Source: Paraglaciecola sp030730205 (GTDB lineage Bacteria > Pseudomonadota > Gammaproteobacteria > Enterobacterales > Alteromonadaceae). Taken from it: DNA of 64,000 nt. A program made the position numbers and the translations under genes. This document shows positions 56,945 to 64,000 of this stretch, one piece after another; position 1 is the stretch's first letter; every line of letters starts with the position of its first letter. Below the pieces are notes generated by a model. The model searched no databases. It was not told the DNA's origin and was given only the letters and a program-made list of their open reading frames with translations. The DNA lies in NCBI RefSeq assembly GCF_052119645.1, contig NZ_JBGQOM010000001.1, positions 558,001 through 622,000 of the forward strand, written 5' to 3'.

Positions 56945-57849
56945 GCAGAGGTACCGATAAAAAAACCACCTTACGAGTTGGTTTAGTTCAGCAAGCCGTC
57001 GCCAATAACGATAAACAGCTAAGTTGGCAACGCAGTAAAGAGCAAATTACAGCACTGGCAGAGCAAGGTTGTGAGCTTGTCATGCTGCAAGAGCTGCACA
57101 GTACCTTGTATTTTTGCCAAATCGAAAATACCGATTTTTTTGACTTAGCTGAACCTATCCCAGGCCCTGCCACTGACTTTTTTGCTGCATTGGCGGCAGA
57201 ACTAAATATTGTGTTAGTAACCTCTTTATTTGAAAAGCGTGGATCTGGTTTGTATCACAACACCGCCGTGGTGTTTGACCGTAAAGAGGGCATGGTAGGC
57301 AAATACCGAAAAATGCATATTCCGGACGATCCTGCGTTTTACGAGAAGTTTTACTTTACCCCTGGCGATTTAGGCTTCGAACCTATTCAAACTAGTGTTG
57401 GTAAACTAGGCGTTCTTGTATGTTGGGATCAATGGTATCCAGAAGCCGCTCGATTAATGGCCATGAAAGGGGCTGACATGCTGTTTTATCCTACCGCCAT
57501 TGGTTGGGATCCGCTCGATACTAAAGAAGAACAAGAACGTCAACATGGCGCATGGCAAACTATTCAGCGCGCCCATGCAGTTGCTAACTCAGTGCCGGTT
57601 ATAGTGGCTAACCGCACCGGCTTTGAAGCCTCGCCGATTGAAGGTGATGCAGGTATTCAATTTTGGGGGCAAAGCTTTATCGCTGGCCCACAAGGCGAGA
57701 TACTGGCGCAAGCCAGCAGTGATAAAGAAGAGAACCTGGTGGTTGATGTAGATTTGGCACGCACGGAAAAAATCAAACGCATTTGGCCTTATTTTCGTGA
57801 TCGCCGCATAGACGCTTACGAAGACTTAACCAAACGCTGGAGAGATTAA
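56941..57849 (+). CDS. aguB: N-carbamoylputrescine amidohydrolase
   Basis: A 302-aa nitrilase-superfamily enzyme completing putrescine synthesis from agmatine. The catalytic triad is visible: E in MLQELHS, K in YRKMHIPDD and C in LVCWDQWYPEAARL. It starts within the aguA stop region (ATGA overlap) and is closed by a terminator. Confidence 0.96.
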   Translation: MSRGTDKKTTLRVGLVQQAVANNDKQLSWQRSKEQITALAEQGCELVMLQELHSTLYFCQIENTDFFDLAEPIPGPATDFFAALAAELNIVLVTSLFEKRGSGLYHNTAVVFDRKEGMVGKYRKMHIPDDPAFYEKFYFTPGDLGFEPIQTSVGKLGVLVCWDQWYPEAARLMAMKGADMLFYPTAIGWDPLDTKEEQERQHGAWQTIQRAHAVANSVPVIVANRTGFEASPIEGDAGIQFWGQSFIAGPQGEILAQASSDKEENLVVDVDLARTEKIKRIWPYFRDRRIDAYEDLTKRWRD

Positions 57850-57864
57850 ATACTCGTCTTTTTA

Positions 57865-57887
57865 GGGCAGCATAGCTGCCCTTTTTT
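57865..57887 (+). terminator. Rho-independent terminator of aguA-aguB
   Basis: GGGCAGC, loop ATA, GCTGCCC, then TTTTTT. Confidence 0.92.
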
Positions 57888-57956
57888 ATACTCGTTGAAC
57901 GACCTGATCACTGGGCGACGATTTAAGGTGCAAAACGCTTTTCCCTATAAGCTCTT

Positions 57957-58343
57957 TTAGGCAAACAACCACGTATGAAGCATCCGACCTGGCGCAAAGG
58001 TAAAACTTCCCGCAATCAATAAGCCCCCTACGTAGAGAGCTATCATATTAATTTTATGACGTTTAATGTTGCCGCTGCGCACCGCAAAATATGCGCTAGG
58101 TACGCTATACAAAACCAAAACACTAAATAGGTGGATGTAACCAAAGTGCCCTAAAAATAAAGGCCCAATTGTGGCGGTCATAAATAAGGTAATCACTGCA
58201 CTAATCAACATCAGCGACATGTATATTTTGCCTAACTGTTTATGAAGAGCACTCCCCTTGCGGCTTATTAGTAAATACGTACCTAGTATAAATGCTGGAA
58301 AGATAGTGATTAAGTGTAAATAGCTGAGTTGCAAATAGCTCAT
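57957..58343 (-). CDS. DUF2306-like membrane protein
   Basis: A 128-aa integral membrane protein with four hydrophobic segments. LHLITIFPAFILGTYLLI, GSALHKQLGKIYMSLMLISA with conserved histidine and the later RHKINMIALY match the DUF2306 pattern, where histidines may bind haem or metal. The function is unknown. The gene is monocistronic and faces the agu terminator. Confidence 0.75.
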   Translation of the reverse strand: MSYLQLSYLHLITIFPAFILGTYLLISRKGSALHKQLGKIYMSLMLISAVITLFMTATIGPLFLGHFGYIHLFSVLVLYSVPSAYFAVRSGNIKRHKINMIALYVGGLLIAGSFTFAPGRMLHTWLFA

Positions 58344-58490
58344 TGCTTATGTATCCGAATTGAGTCACAGAGGCATTAAAAAGTGTGACGGATACTTCCA
58401 CAAAGCGGATTAAAAACAAAGTATTAATTTTTCCGACCTTTAACCGTTAATTAAACCGCGTAGCGTTGCTAAACATTTACCGCGGGGTCT

Positions 58491-58757
58491 TCAGTAGCGA
58501 AATAACAGCCTGAATAGGCTGTGACTGAGCGCCATAAGACGCGGACACTGCGCAGCCAATTGCTGTTGTGCAAACCTTCCTACTAAACCAACATCTGCTT
58601 TACCACTCAATACAGACAGGGTGAAACTTCGCGGAAAATGACTAGGTTGTGAAGACCGAGGGGCAATTAAATTAACAATATCGGCACGTTTGCGCTGCAA
58701 TTTTTGTTGTATCAACTGACGCTGCATGGCGAGAGAGATGTGTTCAGTGTTTCGCAT
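58491..58757 (-). CDS. YqjK-like small protein
   Basis: An 88-aa basic protein with an N-terminal helix (MQRQLIQQKLQRKRADI) and a hydrophobic C-terminal part. Position and composition correspond to YqjK of the E. coli yqjD-yqjE-yqjK cluster, although similarity is only general. It lies 9 bp after the YqjE-like gene. The function is unknown. Confidence 0.6.
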   Translation of the reverse strand: MRNTEHISLAMQRQLIQQKLQRKRADIVNLIAPRSSQPSHFPRSFTLSVLSGKADVGLVGRFAQQQLAAQCPRLMALSHSLFRLLFRY

Positions 58758-58766
58758 AGCGGGCCC

Positions 58767-59153
58767 TCATAAATATCGCTCAATAAGGGCAATATCTGCA
58801 GCAATTTCTTGTCGAGTTGCAGCAAATCTTTTGGAGCTTTGGGCGCTCAATTTGATAAACCCGTAAAGACAAATTAAAAAGCCTAGAGCGTAACACACAC
58901 ATAAGCCTGCTATGATCCCAAGGCGATACTCTGTGTTCCATACCAATACGATGATCAGCGTACTTGTCAGCAATAAAAAGCACAGCAACAAAATCACAGC
59001 AACAAGGATAAAAACACACATTCTTTGTAGGCGACTCTTTTCTTCGGCCCACTCAATCTTGGCCAAGCGGCTATGCAATTCGAGTTGACTAAACGTGGCC
59101 TTTGCCAGCCCGCCAAGGCGCTCGACAAGGCCTAATACATCAAGCATAAACAC
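58767..59153 (-). CDS. YqjE-like phage-holin-superfamily membrane protein
   Basis: A 128-aa protein with two adjacent hydrophobic helices (about 45-72 and 78-100), an N-terminal amphipathic region and a charged tail, as in the Actinobacterial-holin-like/YqjE (DUF1469) family. It is the middle gene of a three-gene minus-strand unit. It is probably an inner-membrane accessory protein rather than a lytic holin. Confidence 0.75.
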   Translation of the reverse strand: MFMLDVLGLVERLGGLAKATFSQLELHSRLAKIEWAEEKSRLQRMCVFILVAVILLLCFLLLTSTLIIVLVWNTEYRLGIIAGLCVCYALGFLICLYGFIKLSAQSSKRFAATRQEIAADIALIERYL

Positions 59154-59215
59154 AAAATTGAGGTTTATGCAGGGCCTGTTTTAACTGAACTATCGCGTCG
59201 TTAGTCACGTTCATG

Positions 59216-59572
59216 TTAGTGACGACGAGCTAATAAAAACCCCATTAGCAAACCAATAGCGGCACTTGCACCAATGGCATTCCATGGCCGTTCATGTACG
59301 TAATGATTAGTGGTCTCAGCGGCTTTGCGAGTGCGGGTTGAAATACTTTCTCCCGCTTGTTCCATTGACTCTTTTGCGCTGACTATTCGCTGCTGCATTT
59401 TTTGCTTTGCTTGGTGTAATTCGTCCCCTTTAAGACCCGTGGTTGCTTTAACTAAATCTTCAACATCGGCAATAAAGCGATGAAACTCTTGTGAAAGGTT
59501 TGACTTCACTGTGTCAGCTGCTGAATCAAGATCTTTGCCATTTTGACTTACGTTACTGGGTGCGCTTTGCAT
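59216..59572 (-). CDS. YqjD/ElaB-family ribosome-associated membrane protein (DUF883)
   Basis: A 118-aa protein: a helical, charged N-terminal part (about 1-90), then a single C-terminal helix rich in small residues ending in MGFLLARRH. The near-C-terminal segment HERPWNAIGASAAIGLLMG is the DUF883 signature. In E. coli such proteins tether ribosomes to the membrane in stationary phase. AAGGA precedes ATG 59572. It is the first gene of the yqjDEK-like unit. Confidence 0.88.
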   Translation of the reverse strand: MQSAPSNVSQNGKDLDSAADTVKSNLSQEFHRFIADVEDLVKATTGLKGDELHQAKQKMQQRIVSAKESMEQAGESISTRTRKAAETTNHYVHERPWNAIGASAAIGLLMGFLLARRH

Positions 59573-59798
59573 AATAGATCCTTTAAGGAGGTTAAATGAA
59601 TTGTCAGGCCGACAATGCTAAACACATCGGCAGAACACGCGTTTCATTTATAGCTTAGCGCGCTAAAGCTGCTTCATCTGTTCGGCAACGAACATCTGAT
59701 GTCGTCATTTTGCGCTAATACCTCAGCCCCGATGAAGTGTCGAAACCGAAATCAATACGGGCATTCAACGAGAACGCTTTGCTTTCAAACGCTAGTTT

Positions 59799-60468
59799 AT
59801 GAGTCATGCACACAGCGCTAACTTATCAAATGAAACACCAGCAAACCGCAGTTTAATCACGGTATCAGTGGTGCTCTCCAACAACATGCAGCCCCTTGAT
59901 ACCACCATTGCCAATGTAGCCCTGCCCCACATGCAGGGTTCAATGGGTGCTACTCAAGTGCCAATATCGTGGGTGCTGACTTCTTACATCGCTACTGCAG
60001 CTATTATTATGCCTTTGACCGTTTTTTTATCGGCGCGCTTTGGTCGTAAACGCCTGTTTTAATGGTCGGTGGTGGGGTTTCCCGTTGCATCGATGATGTG
60101 TGGTGCCGCACAAAATCTGACAGAAATTGTACTATTTCGTATATTACAAGGGGAGTTTGGCGCCAGTTAAGTGCCTTTACCACGATCGGTTTTACTGGAT
60201 ACGTACCCGAAAGAAAAACACGGTTCTGCCATGGACATGTGGGGAGTAGGCGGTTTAAATACGGATAGCCCAGCTGGTATGCACCCCAGCTGGTATGCAA
60301 ACTATAAACACCTTGGTTAATCAACAAGCCGCCACCCTCGTTTATCTGCAAGACTCTCGTATTATGCTGTGTTTTACCTTAGCTGCATTACCACTTATTT
60401 TTCTGTTTAAGGTGCAAGCTCAAAAAAGAAGTGCAATGCCCTGTGCTGATATGTTCAGTCAGCGATAA
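59799..60468 (+). pseudogene. Decayed DHA2-family (EmrB-like) MFS drug transporter
   Basis: Only fragments of a roughly 500-aa transporter remain. The N-terminal part reads LDTTIANVALPHMQGSMGAT and FLSARFGRKRLF, then an in-frame TAA at codon 88 (60060-60062), then WSVVGFPVASMMCGAAQNL, and a second in-frame TAA at codon 124 (60168-60170). Both stops stand where the family has leucine, so each could be one TTA-to-TAA change. Coding similarity ends near 60250. After a 16-bp tandem duplication, the extreme C-terminus (TINTLVNQQAATLVYLQDSR to the stop at 60468) appears in another frame. About 300 codons are missing. No adaptor (EmrA) gene accompanies it. Confidence 0.9.
60269..60300. repeat. Tandem 16-bp duplication at the deletion scar
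   Basis: CCCAGCTGGTATGCAC is followed directly by CCCAGCTGGTATGCAA. It sits at the junction between the middle and C-terminal remnants of the transporter and probably marks the deletion or slippage event. Confidence 0.75.
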
Positions 60469-60556
60469 AACGACTATAGTGATTGTGATTACTTAACACT
60501 CAAATAGCAGTCAGGCTAAGCACTTTGCTGCTGTTTTGTCTTAAATAGGAAAACCT

Positions 60557-61363
60557 GTGCTAATTAATTTGTTGTCAGCGCTCTTATACATATTGGTCGT
60601 AACGCTTCCTGTCGCTCAGGCCGAGACGCTTATCCGTTACCAAGACAATTCACAATCGGTTAAGTCTTATTCACCTTATTTTGTAGGCTTACTCAAACTG
60701 GTGATTGAACACACCGTTGATGAGTATGGCAGTGTTACCTTTGTTACTTTACCTGTTTCAATGTCAACCGATCGCAAGTTTGCTAGCTTGACATCCGGCT
60801 TAACAGACATCATGTGGACCACCACAACGCCAGCCCGAGAAGCGCAAGCATTAGCCATTAAAGTCCCTCTACTAAAAGGCATGTTAGGTAAACGGGTTTT
60901 CGTTATTCGCAGACAGGATCAAAGCCGTTTTTCTTCCATAAAAGATCTACACGAATTAGCCAAGCTAACAGCCATTCAAGGCACGGGCTGGCCCGACGTG
61001 GCCAAAATGCGGCATGCCGGATTAACCGTTGAAACCATGGATTGGCAGCCTAACTTACATAAACTAGTGAGTGACGGTATTGTGGATTATTACCCACGTT
61101 CGGTATTAGAGGTAAGTGATGAATTAAAGGCGCTGAATAATCCACAGCTGAGCATCGAAGCTGATCTGCTTTTAAAATATGACTTGCTGAATTATTTTTT
61201 TGTCAGTAAAGACAATACCGTATTAGCGCAAAGAATGACCCTTGGACTGCACAAAATTATGCAAGATGGCTGCTTTGATGCGTATTTCAAAGACTACCCT
61301 GGCCATATTGAAGCCTTAGCACTTTTGAACAAACGACGGATTTTTGATTTAGAAAATGATTAA
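60557..61363 (+). CDS. Periplasmic substrate-binding-like protein
   Basis: A 268-aa protein with a signal peptide (cleavage near VAQAE, about residue 22) and a type 2 periplasmic-binding fold resembling extracellular solute-binding family 3 (LTSGLTDIMWTTTTPAREAQ and QGTGWPDVAKMRHAG). No permease or ATPase is adjacent, so it could be an orphan sensor-type binding protein rather than a transporter subunit. It starts at GTG 60557 with TAGGA at 6 nt. The ligand is unknown. Confidence 0.78.
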   Translation: MLINLLSALLYILVVTLPVAQAETLIRYQDNSQSVKSYSPYFVGLLKLVIEHTVDEYGSVTFVTLPVSMSTDRKFASLTSGLTDIMWTTTTPAREAQALAIKVPLLKGMLGKRVFVIRRQDQSRFSSIKDLHELAKLTAIQGTGWPDVAKMRHAGLTVETMDWQPNLHKLVSDGIVDYYPRSVLEVSDELKALNNPQLSIEADLLLKYDLLNYFFVSKDNTVLAQRMTLGLHKIMQDGCFDAYFKDYPGHIEALALLNKRRIFDLEND

Positions 61364-61791
61364 TAGCCGCGTCTTTTCCAAAATTGAATTTCACCATCGG
61401 CATACTCTGCCAAAACACTGAAAGTGTGCTCAGCAATCACCTTGCCATCACATTCAATAACCATGTGCCAATCGCCTGTTTTATCTTCAATGGGCTCCCA
61501 CAAGGTGTCGCCTAAGTAAAACTCCCAATCATTATTTCGTACATAAACATCCCCCGTAAAAGGCGCCATGACTTGCCCTTTTTTATCAGGAATATCAGGA
61601 TGATAAATGGTGTAATCGAGCTTTAAGCCCTTACCTTTCATCACCCTTAAAATAAAGCCGAACTCAATATTAAGCACTGCTGGAATTTTAAGGGTAAAGT
61701 CTTTAATCACTGGTAGTTGTTTGGATTTTTCGTTCCATTCTTTGTAAATTCCAAAACTACTCACACTGAAGCTTGCTTTTAATTTTGACAT
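61360..61791 (-). CDS. DUF3859-like protein
   Basis: A 143-aa probably cytoplasmic protein of mostly beta structure, with no signal peptide. Patterns such as VLNIEFGFILRV, YHPDIPD and GDWHMVIECDGKVIAEHTFSV resemble DUF3859. The function is unknown. It overlaps the end of the convergent binding-protein gene by 4 bp. Confidence 0.7.
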   Translation of the reverse strand: MSKLKASFSVSSFGIYKEWNEKSKQLPVIKDFTLKIPAVLNIEFGFILRVMKGKGLKLDYTIYHPDIPDKKGQVMAPFTGDVYVRNNDWEFYLGDTLWEPIEDKTGDWHMVIECDGKVIAEHTFSVLAEYADGEIQFWKRRGY

Positions 61792-62113
61792 TTAGTCACC
61801 CGCCTTCGATAAAAAATTTAAGCAAGCTATGACCATATAAGGTAGAAAAAAACTTATTTTCAATCCTCAAAATTCCTCATTGAAACGTAAGGGTGTTTTT
61901 ATGGCTTTATTGCGTGTTTTGTCTGTCTCAGTGTGAATGCGTTTCAACACATCAAGCACAGCGGTATGCAACAACCACTCAACCAACAAAACACTACTTT
62001 ACCAGCATATGAGGGCTTGAATAGACTTGAAAACACCCAGCGCTAAGGTAATGAGACCGAAGGTTTCAAAAACACTTAGGTGGCGCCTTGTTCAACACTC
62101 GCTAAAGTAAGAA
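61792..62113. other. 322-bp intergenic region without recognised features
   Basis: Between the DUF3859-like gene and the glutathione S-transferase stop. Only very short ORFs (for example 11 codons at 61900) and no convincing hairpin or promoter were seen. Confidence 0.5.
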
Positions 62114-62722
62114 TTAGGCTTGCATACTGGGGCGCTCATTCACTAAGGCGTACCAACGCTTTATATGAATTTGTTCATCAAGGACTTTTATTTTGACTAC
62201 CCGCGCAAAATCAATTGCACACACTGCGGTAATATCCGCCACACTAAAGTGGTCTCCGGCAATATAGGTATGGATGGCTAATCGTTCTTCTAACACGGCT
62301 AAAAACGACTGTGCTTGCTTACCCGCCTCAACGCCATACTCGTTGATGGGATTCATCCTGTCTTTGAAATACCCGGTAGTGTGCTGAAAACACATGCCAA
62401 CCTGCATAAATAGATGTAACTCAACAAAGCGCTGCCACATGTCAATCTGCGCTTTTTCTAGCGCCGTACGTCCCAGCAGCGGTGGCTCAGGCTGTACTTC
62501 TTCAAAATAACGGCAAATGGAATGGGTTTCACTGATACACGTACCATCATCCAGTTCAAGAATCGGAATCTTAACCATGGGATTTTTAGCGCGCATCTGA
62601 GCAGATAAGTTTTCACCTTTTGCTATATCCACTTGGACGTATTCCATTGGAATATTTTTTTCAGCGAGAAATATTCTTACTCTTCTAGGTGAGGGTGCAG
62701 TGTGGGTTTCATAAATTTTCAT
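62114..62722 (-). CDS. Glutathione S-transferase
   Basis: A 202-aa cytosolic GST. The thioredoxin-like N-terminal domain has YETHTAPSPRRVRIFLAE and the glutathione-binding NPMVKIPILELDDG and ISETHSICRY (ES pair); an all-helical C-terminal domain follows with FSVADITAVCAIDF. The start at ATG 62722 is preferred to the upstream ATG at 62746, because it gives the normal GST N-terminus and has AGGA upstream. The substrate is unknown. Confidence 0.9.
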   Translation of the reverse strand: MKIYETHTAPSPRRVRIFLAEKNIPMEYVQVDIAKGENLSAQMRAKNPMVKIPILELDDGTCISETHSICRYFEEVQPEPPLLGRTALEKAQIDMWQRFVELHLFMQVGMCFQHTTGYFKDRMNPINEYGVEAGKQAQSFLAVLEERLAIHTYIAGDHFSVADITAVCAIDFARVVKIKVLDEQIHIKRWYALVNERPSMQA

Positions 62723-62892
62723 TATGCGTCCTAAATAACTGGTCAAGGTTTTGCTTTGATTTTAAACAATACTCTATCCATAGCAATGCGCTTTGCCAAC
62801 CAATGATTTAGCCTTTGCAAAACAAGAGAGAATTGACTCGAGCCAAACAACCTGATTTAGTACGCCCCTTGAAATCACAGTGAGCAACAATC

Positions 62893-63261
62893 ATGGCTAA
62901 TGAGAAAAACGTATTAGGTGGGCCACTTAAACTCTGTTGTGGTAATGGTGGTTTTACCCGAGAAGGGTTTTGTTATGTACCGGCAAGTGATCATGGAAAC
63001 CACAGCGTCTGCGCAATTATGACGGATGACTTTCTTCTTTTTTCAAAAAGTCGAGGGAATGATTTAAGTACGCCAATACCACAGTACCAATTTGCAGGCC
63101 TAAAGGCTGGTGATAAGTGGTGTTTGTGTGCCGCGCGTTGGCAAGAAGCCTTTAATGCGGGCAAGGCGCCTCAAGTGATATTGTCAGCCACTAATCAAGC
63201 GTGTTTAAACACCGTCAAACTTGCTGATTTGCAAGCCCATGGCGTTATTGAAACCAATTAA
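62893..63261 (+). CDS. DUF2237 family protein
   Basis: A 122-aa cytoplasmic protein with the family motifs NVLGGPLKLCC, GFTREGFC, HSVCAIMTDDFLLFSKSRGNDLSTP and GDKWCLCAARWQEAF. Conserved cysteines (CC, C, CLC) suggest metal binding, but no function is established. It lies divergent from the GST gene and tail to tail with the DUF4112 gene. Confidence 0.9.
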   Translation: MANEKNVLGGPLKLCCGNGGFTREGFCYVPASDHGNHSVCAIMTDDFLLFSKSRGNDLSTPIPQYQFAGLKAGDKWCLCAARWQEAFNAGKAPQVILSATNQACLNTVKLADLQAHGVIETN

Positions 63262-63267
63262 TCAGCC

Positions 63268-63684
63268 TTACAGTTGTTTATCTTGCCAATCTTGTAACTG
63301 TTGTTGGCTATTGGCTTTAATAGCTCCATGTTGCTGGCTCACCCACCAACGTTCCATTATTCTGACATTTTTCTGATTGGCCCGATAAAACACATCGGCA
63401 ATGTCGCCTAAAAACGGAATCAAACCAATGATGAAGTCTAAGGCGACATTTTTAAGCATCTGTGCCTGCACCAGCCTTGGTAAACCCAACTGCTTGGCGT
63501 AATGCACTATTTTTAACGACAACAACAAAGAAACAAGGTCTCCTGCGAAAGGTAGCAGGCCGATTAAAAAGTCCAGACCAAATTTAAATTTGGTAAAGGG
63601 TATGGTAATGGCATTATCCAGTAAGTTAGCTAACTTTTGTGCTTTGAGTAAACTAGCTGGCGCCTTTATCGAAGACAGACTCAT
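63268..63684 (-). CDS. DUF4112 membrane protein
   Basis: A 138-aa protein with two similar hydrophobic stretches (FGLDFLIGLLPFAGDLVSLL and LDFIIGLIPFLGDIADVFYR), the typical DUF4112 duplicated PF-x-GD motif. Its ATG shares one base with the hemH stop codon (TAATG), so it is probably coexpressed with ferrochelatase. The function is unknown. Confidence 0.88.
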   Translation of the reverse strand: MSLSSIKAPASLLKAQKLANLLDNAITIPFTKFKFGLDFLIGLLPFAGDLVSLLLSLKIVHYAKQLGLPRLVQAQMLKNVALDFIIGLIPFLGDIADVFYRANQKNVRIMERWWVSQQHGAIKANSQQQLQDWQDKQL

Positions 63685-64000
63685 TATCGTTGCGCCCCTA
63701 AACGTTGGGCTAATTGCTCTCGTTGCAAGGTATCTTCATCTACTGACCATCCCTGAATATTTTGCGCCACTAGTTTTGCCAGCAAAGCAATGTGCTGGGG
63801 ATCACTGTTTAAGGCTTCGATATATTCATAGCGCTCACCGCCGGCATGCATAAAGTACTCACGATTTTCTTCGCCTATTTCTTCAATTGTTTCTAAACAA
63901 TCTGAAGAAAATCCCGGACATACCACTTGAATAGACTTTACGCCTTGTTGAGGCAAGCTTTTTAAGGTTTCGTCTGTATAAGGTTTTAACCACTCTTCAC
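63684..64000 (-). CDS. hemH: Ferrochelatase, C-terminal part (continues beyond the window)
   Basis: The last 105 or so residues of ferrochelatase, which inserts iron into protoporphyrin to make haem. The frame is open to the window edge (EEWLKPYTDETLKSLP), then VKSIQVVCPGFSSDCLETIEE, the typical C-terminal motif with the acidic residues of the metal site, and GGERYEYIEALN. An internal ATG at 63956 is not the true start. The N-terminal two thirds lie outside. Confidence 0.92.
   Translation of the reverse strand, partial: EEWLKPYTDETLKSLPQQGVKSIQVVCPGFSSDCLETIEEIGEENREYFMHAGGERYEYIEALNSDPQHIALLAKLVAQNIQGWSVDEDTLQREQLAQRLGAQR

Noticed and set aside
58780..59052. 90-codon minus-strand ORF in another frame of the YqjE-like gene
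   Set aside because: The other frame has the expected two-helix family pattern and start; this one does not.
60060..60170. Possible stop-codon recoding in the DHA2 gene
   Set aside because: TAA is used as a normal stop throughout, and the gene also has a frame change and a large deletion, so decay explains it.
1..64000. tRNA/rRNA genes, CRISPR arrays, insertion sequences or a prophage
   Set aside because: No cloverleaf, repeat-spacer array, transposase, integrase or phage structural gene was recognised on either strand.

Overview
The window looks like chromosomal DNA of a marine gammaproteobacterium of the Alteromonadales, most likely an Alteromonadaceae member near Glaciecola/Paraglaciecola/Alteromonas. 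This is inferred from moderately AT-rich DNA, a dedicated marine-type sortase locus, a GlyGly-CTERM secreted protease, DUF2982/DUF3718 genes, a TonB-dependent receptor, and gene orders shared with other gammaproteobacteria. No rRNA, tRNA, CRISPR array, intact insertion sequence or prophage was seen; this is mostly core genome with a few accessory genes.

Layout. 1-2.8 kb: tail of an unidentified gene, then a membrane GGDEF(degenerate)-EAL protein. 2.8-9.4 kb: a complete proteobacterial dedicated sortase locus, with histidine kinase PdsS and regulator PdsR facing away from PdsO, one VIT/vWA substrate ending in LPQTA, and a class GN sortase overlapping it by 34 bp. 9.6-11.2 kb: small repetitive lipoprotein, tag and a MarR regulator. 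11.6-14.2 kb: putP-proB operon behind a promoter flanked by a 13-bp inverted repeat. 14.5-25.5 kb: a block with E. coli-like synteny (yadG-yadH, panP in place of panD, panC, panB, folK, pcnB, gluQ, dksA, sfsA); pcnB appears to start at ATT. 25.5-28.5 kb: pepB, a 60-aa HTH protein, yhgN and yjaG. 28.5-32.1 kb: rsmD divergent from ftsY-ftsE-ftsX. 32.1-37.4 kb: esterase lipoprotein, parC and a sorbosone-dehydrogenase-like protein. 37.5-43.4 kb: two large hybrid histidine kinases tail to tail. 43.6-49.5 kb: an RND efflux operon with a 41-aa membrane ORF and DUF2982 downstream, and a divergent TetR regulator with a palindromic operator. 49.6-55.7 kb: GlyGly-CTERM metalloprotease, a small lipoprotein, DUF3718 and a TonB-dependent receptor. 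55.9-57.8 kb: aguA-aguB. 58-59.6 kb: DUF2306 and a yqjD/yqjE/yqjK-like operon. 59.8-60.5 kb: a decayed DHA2/EmrB transporter pseudogene. 60.5-64 kb: a solute-binding-like protein, DUF3859, a glutathione S-transferase, DUF2237, DUF4112 and the C-terminus of hemH.

How genes work together. The sortase locus is self-contained: sensor, regulator, an envelope OmpA-like partner, the enzyme and its single substrate. The pan genes supply beta-alanine (panP), pantoate (panB) and pantothenate (panC). aguA/aguB convert agmatine to putrescine. ftsY-ftsE-ftsX links membrane targeting to division. The efflux operon and its TetR gene form a standard self-contained resistance-type unit. The most noteworthy items are the sortase locus with its CBM9-like sensor, the ATT start of pcnB, panP at the panD position, the hidden 41-aa ORF, the putP-proB pairing with its promoter structure, and the recently broken DHA2 transporter.
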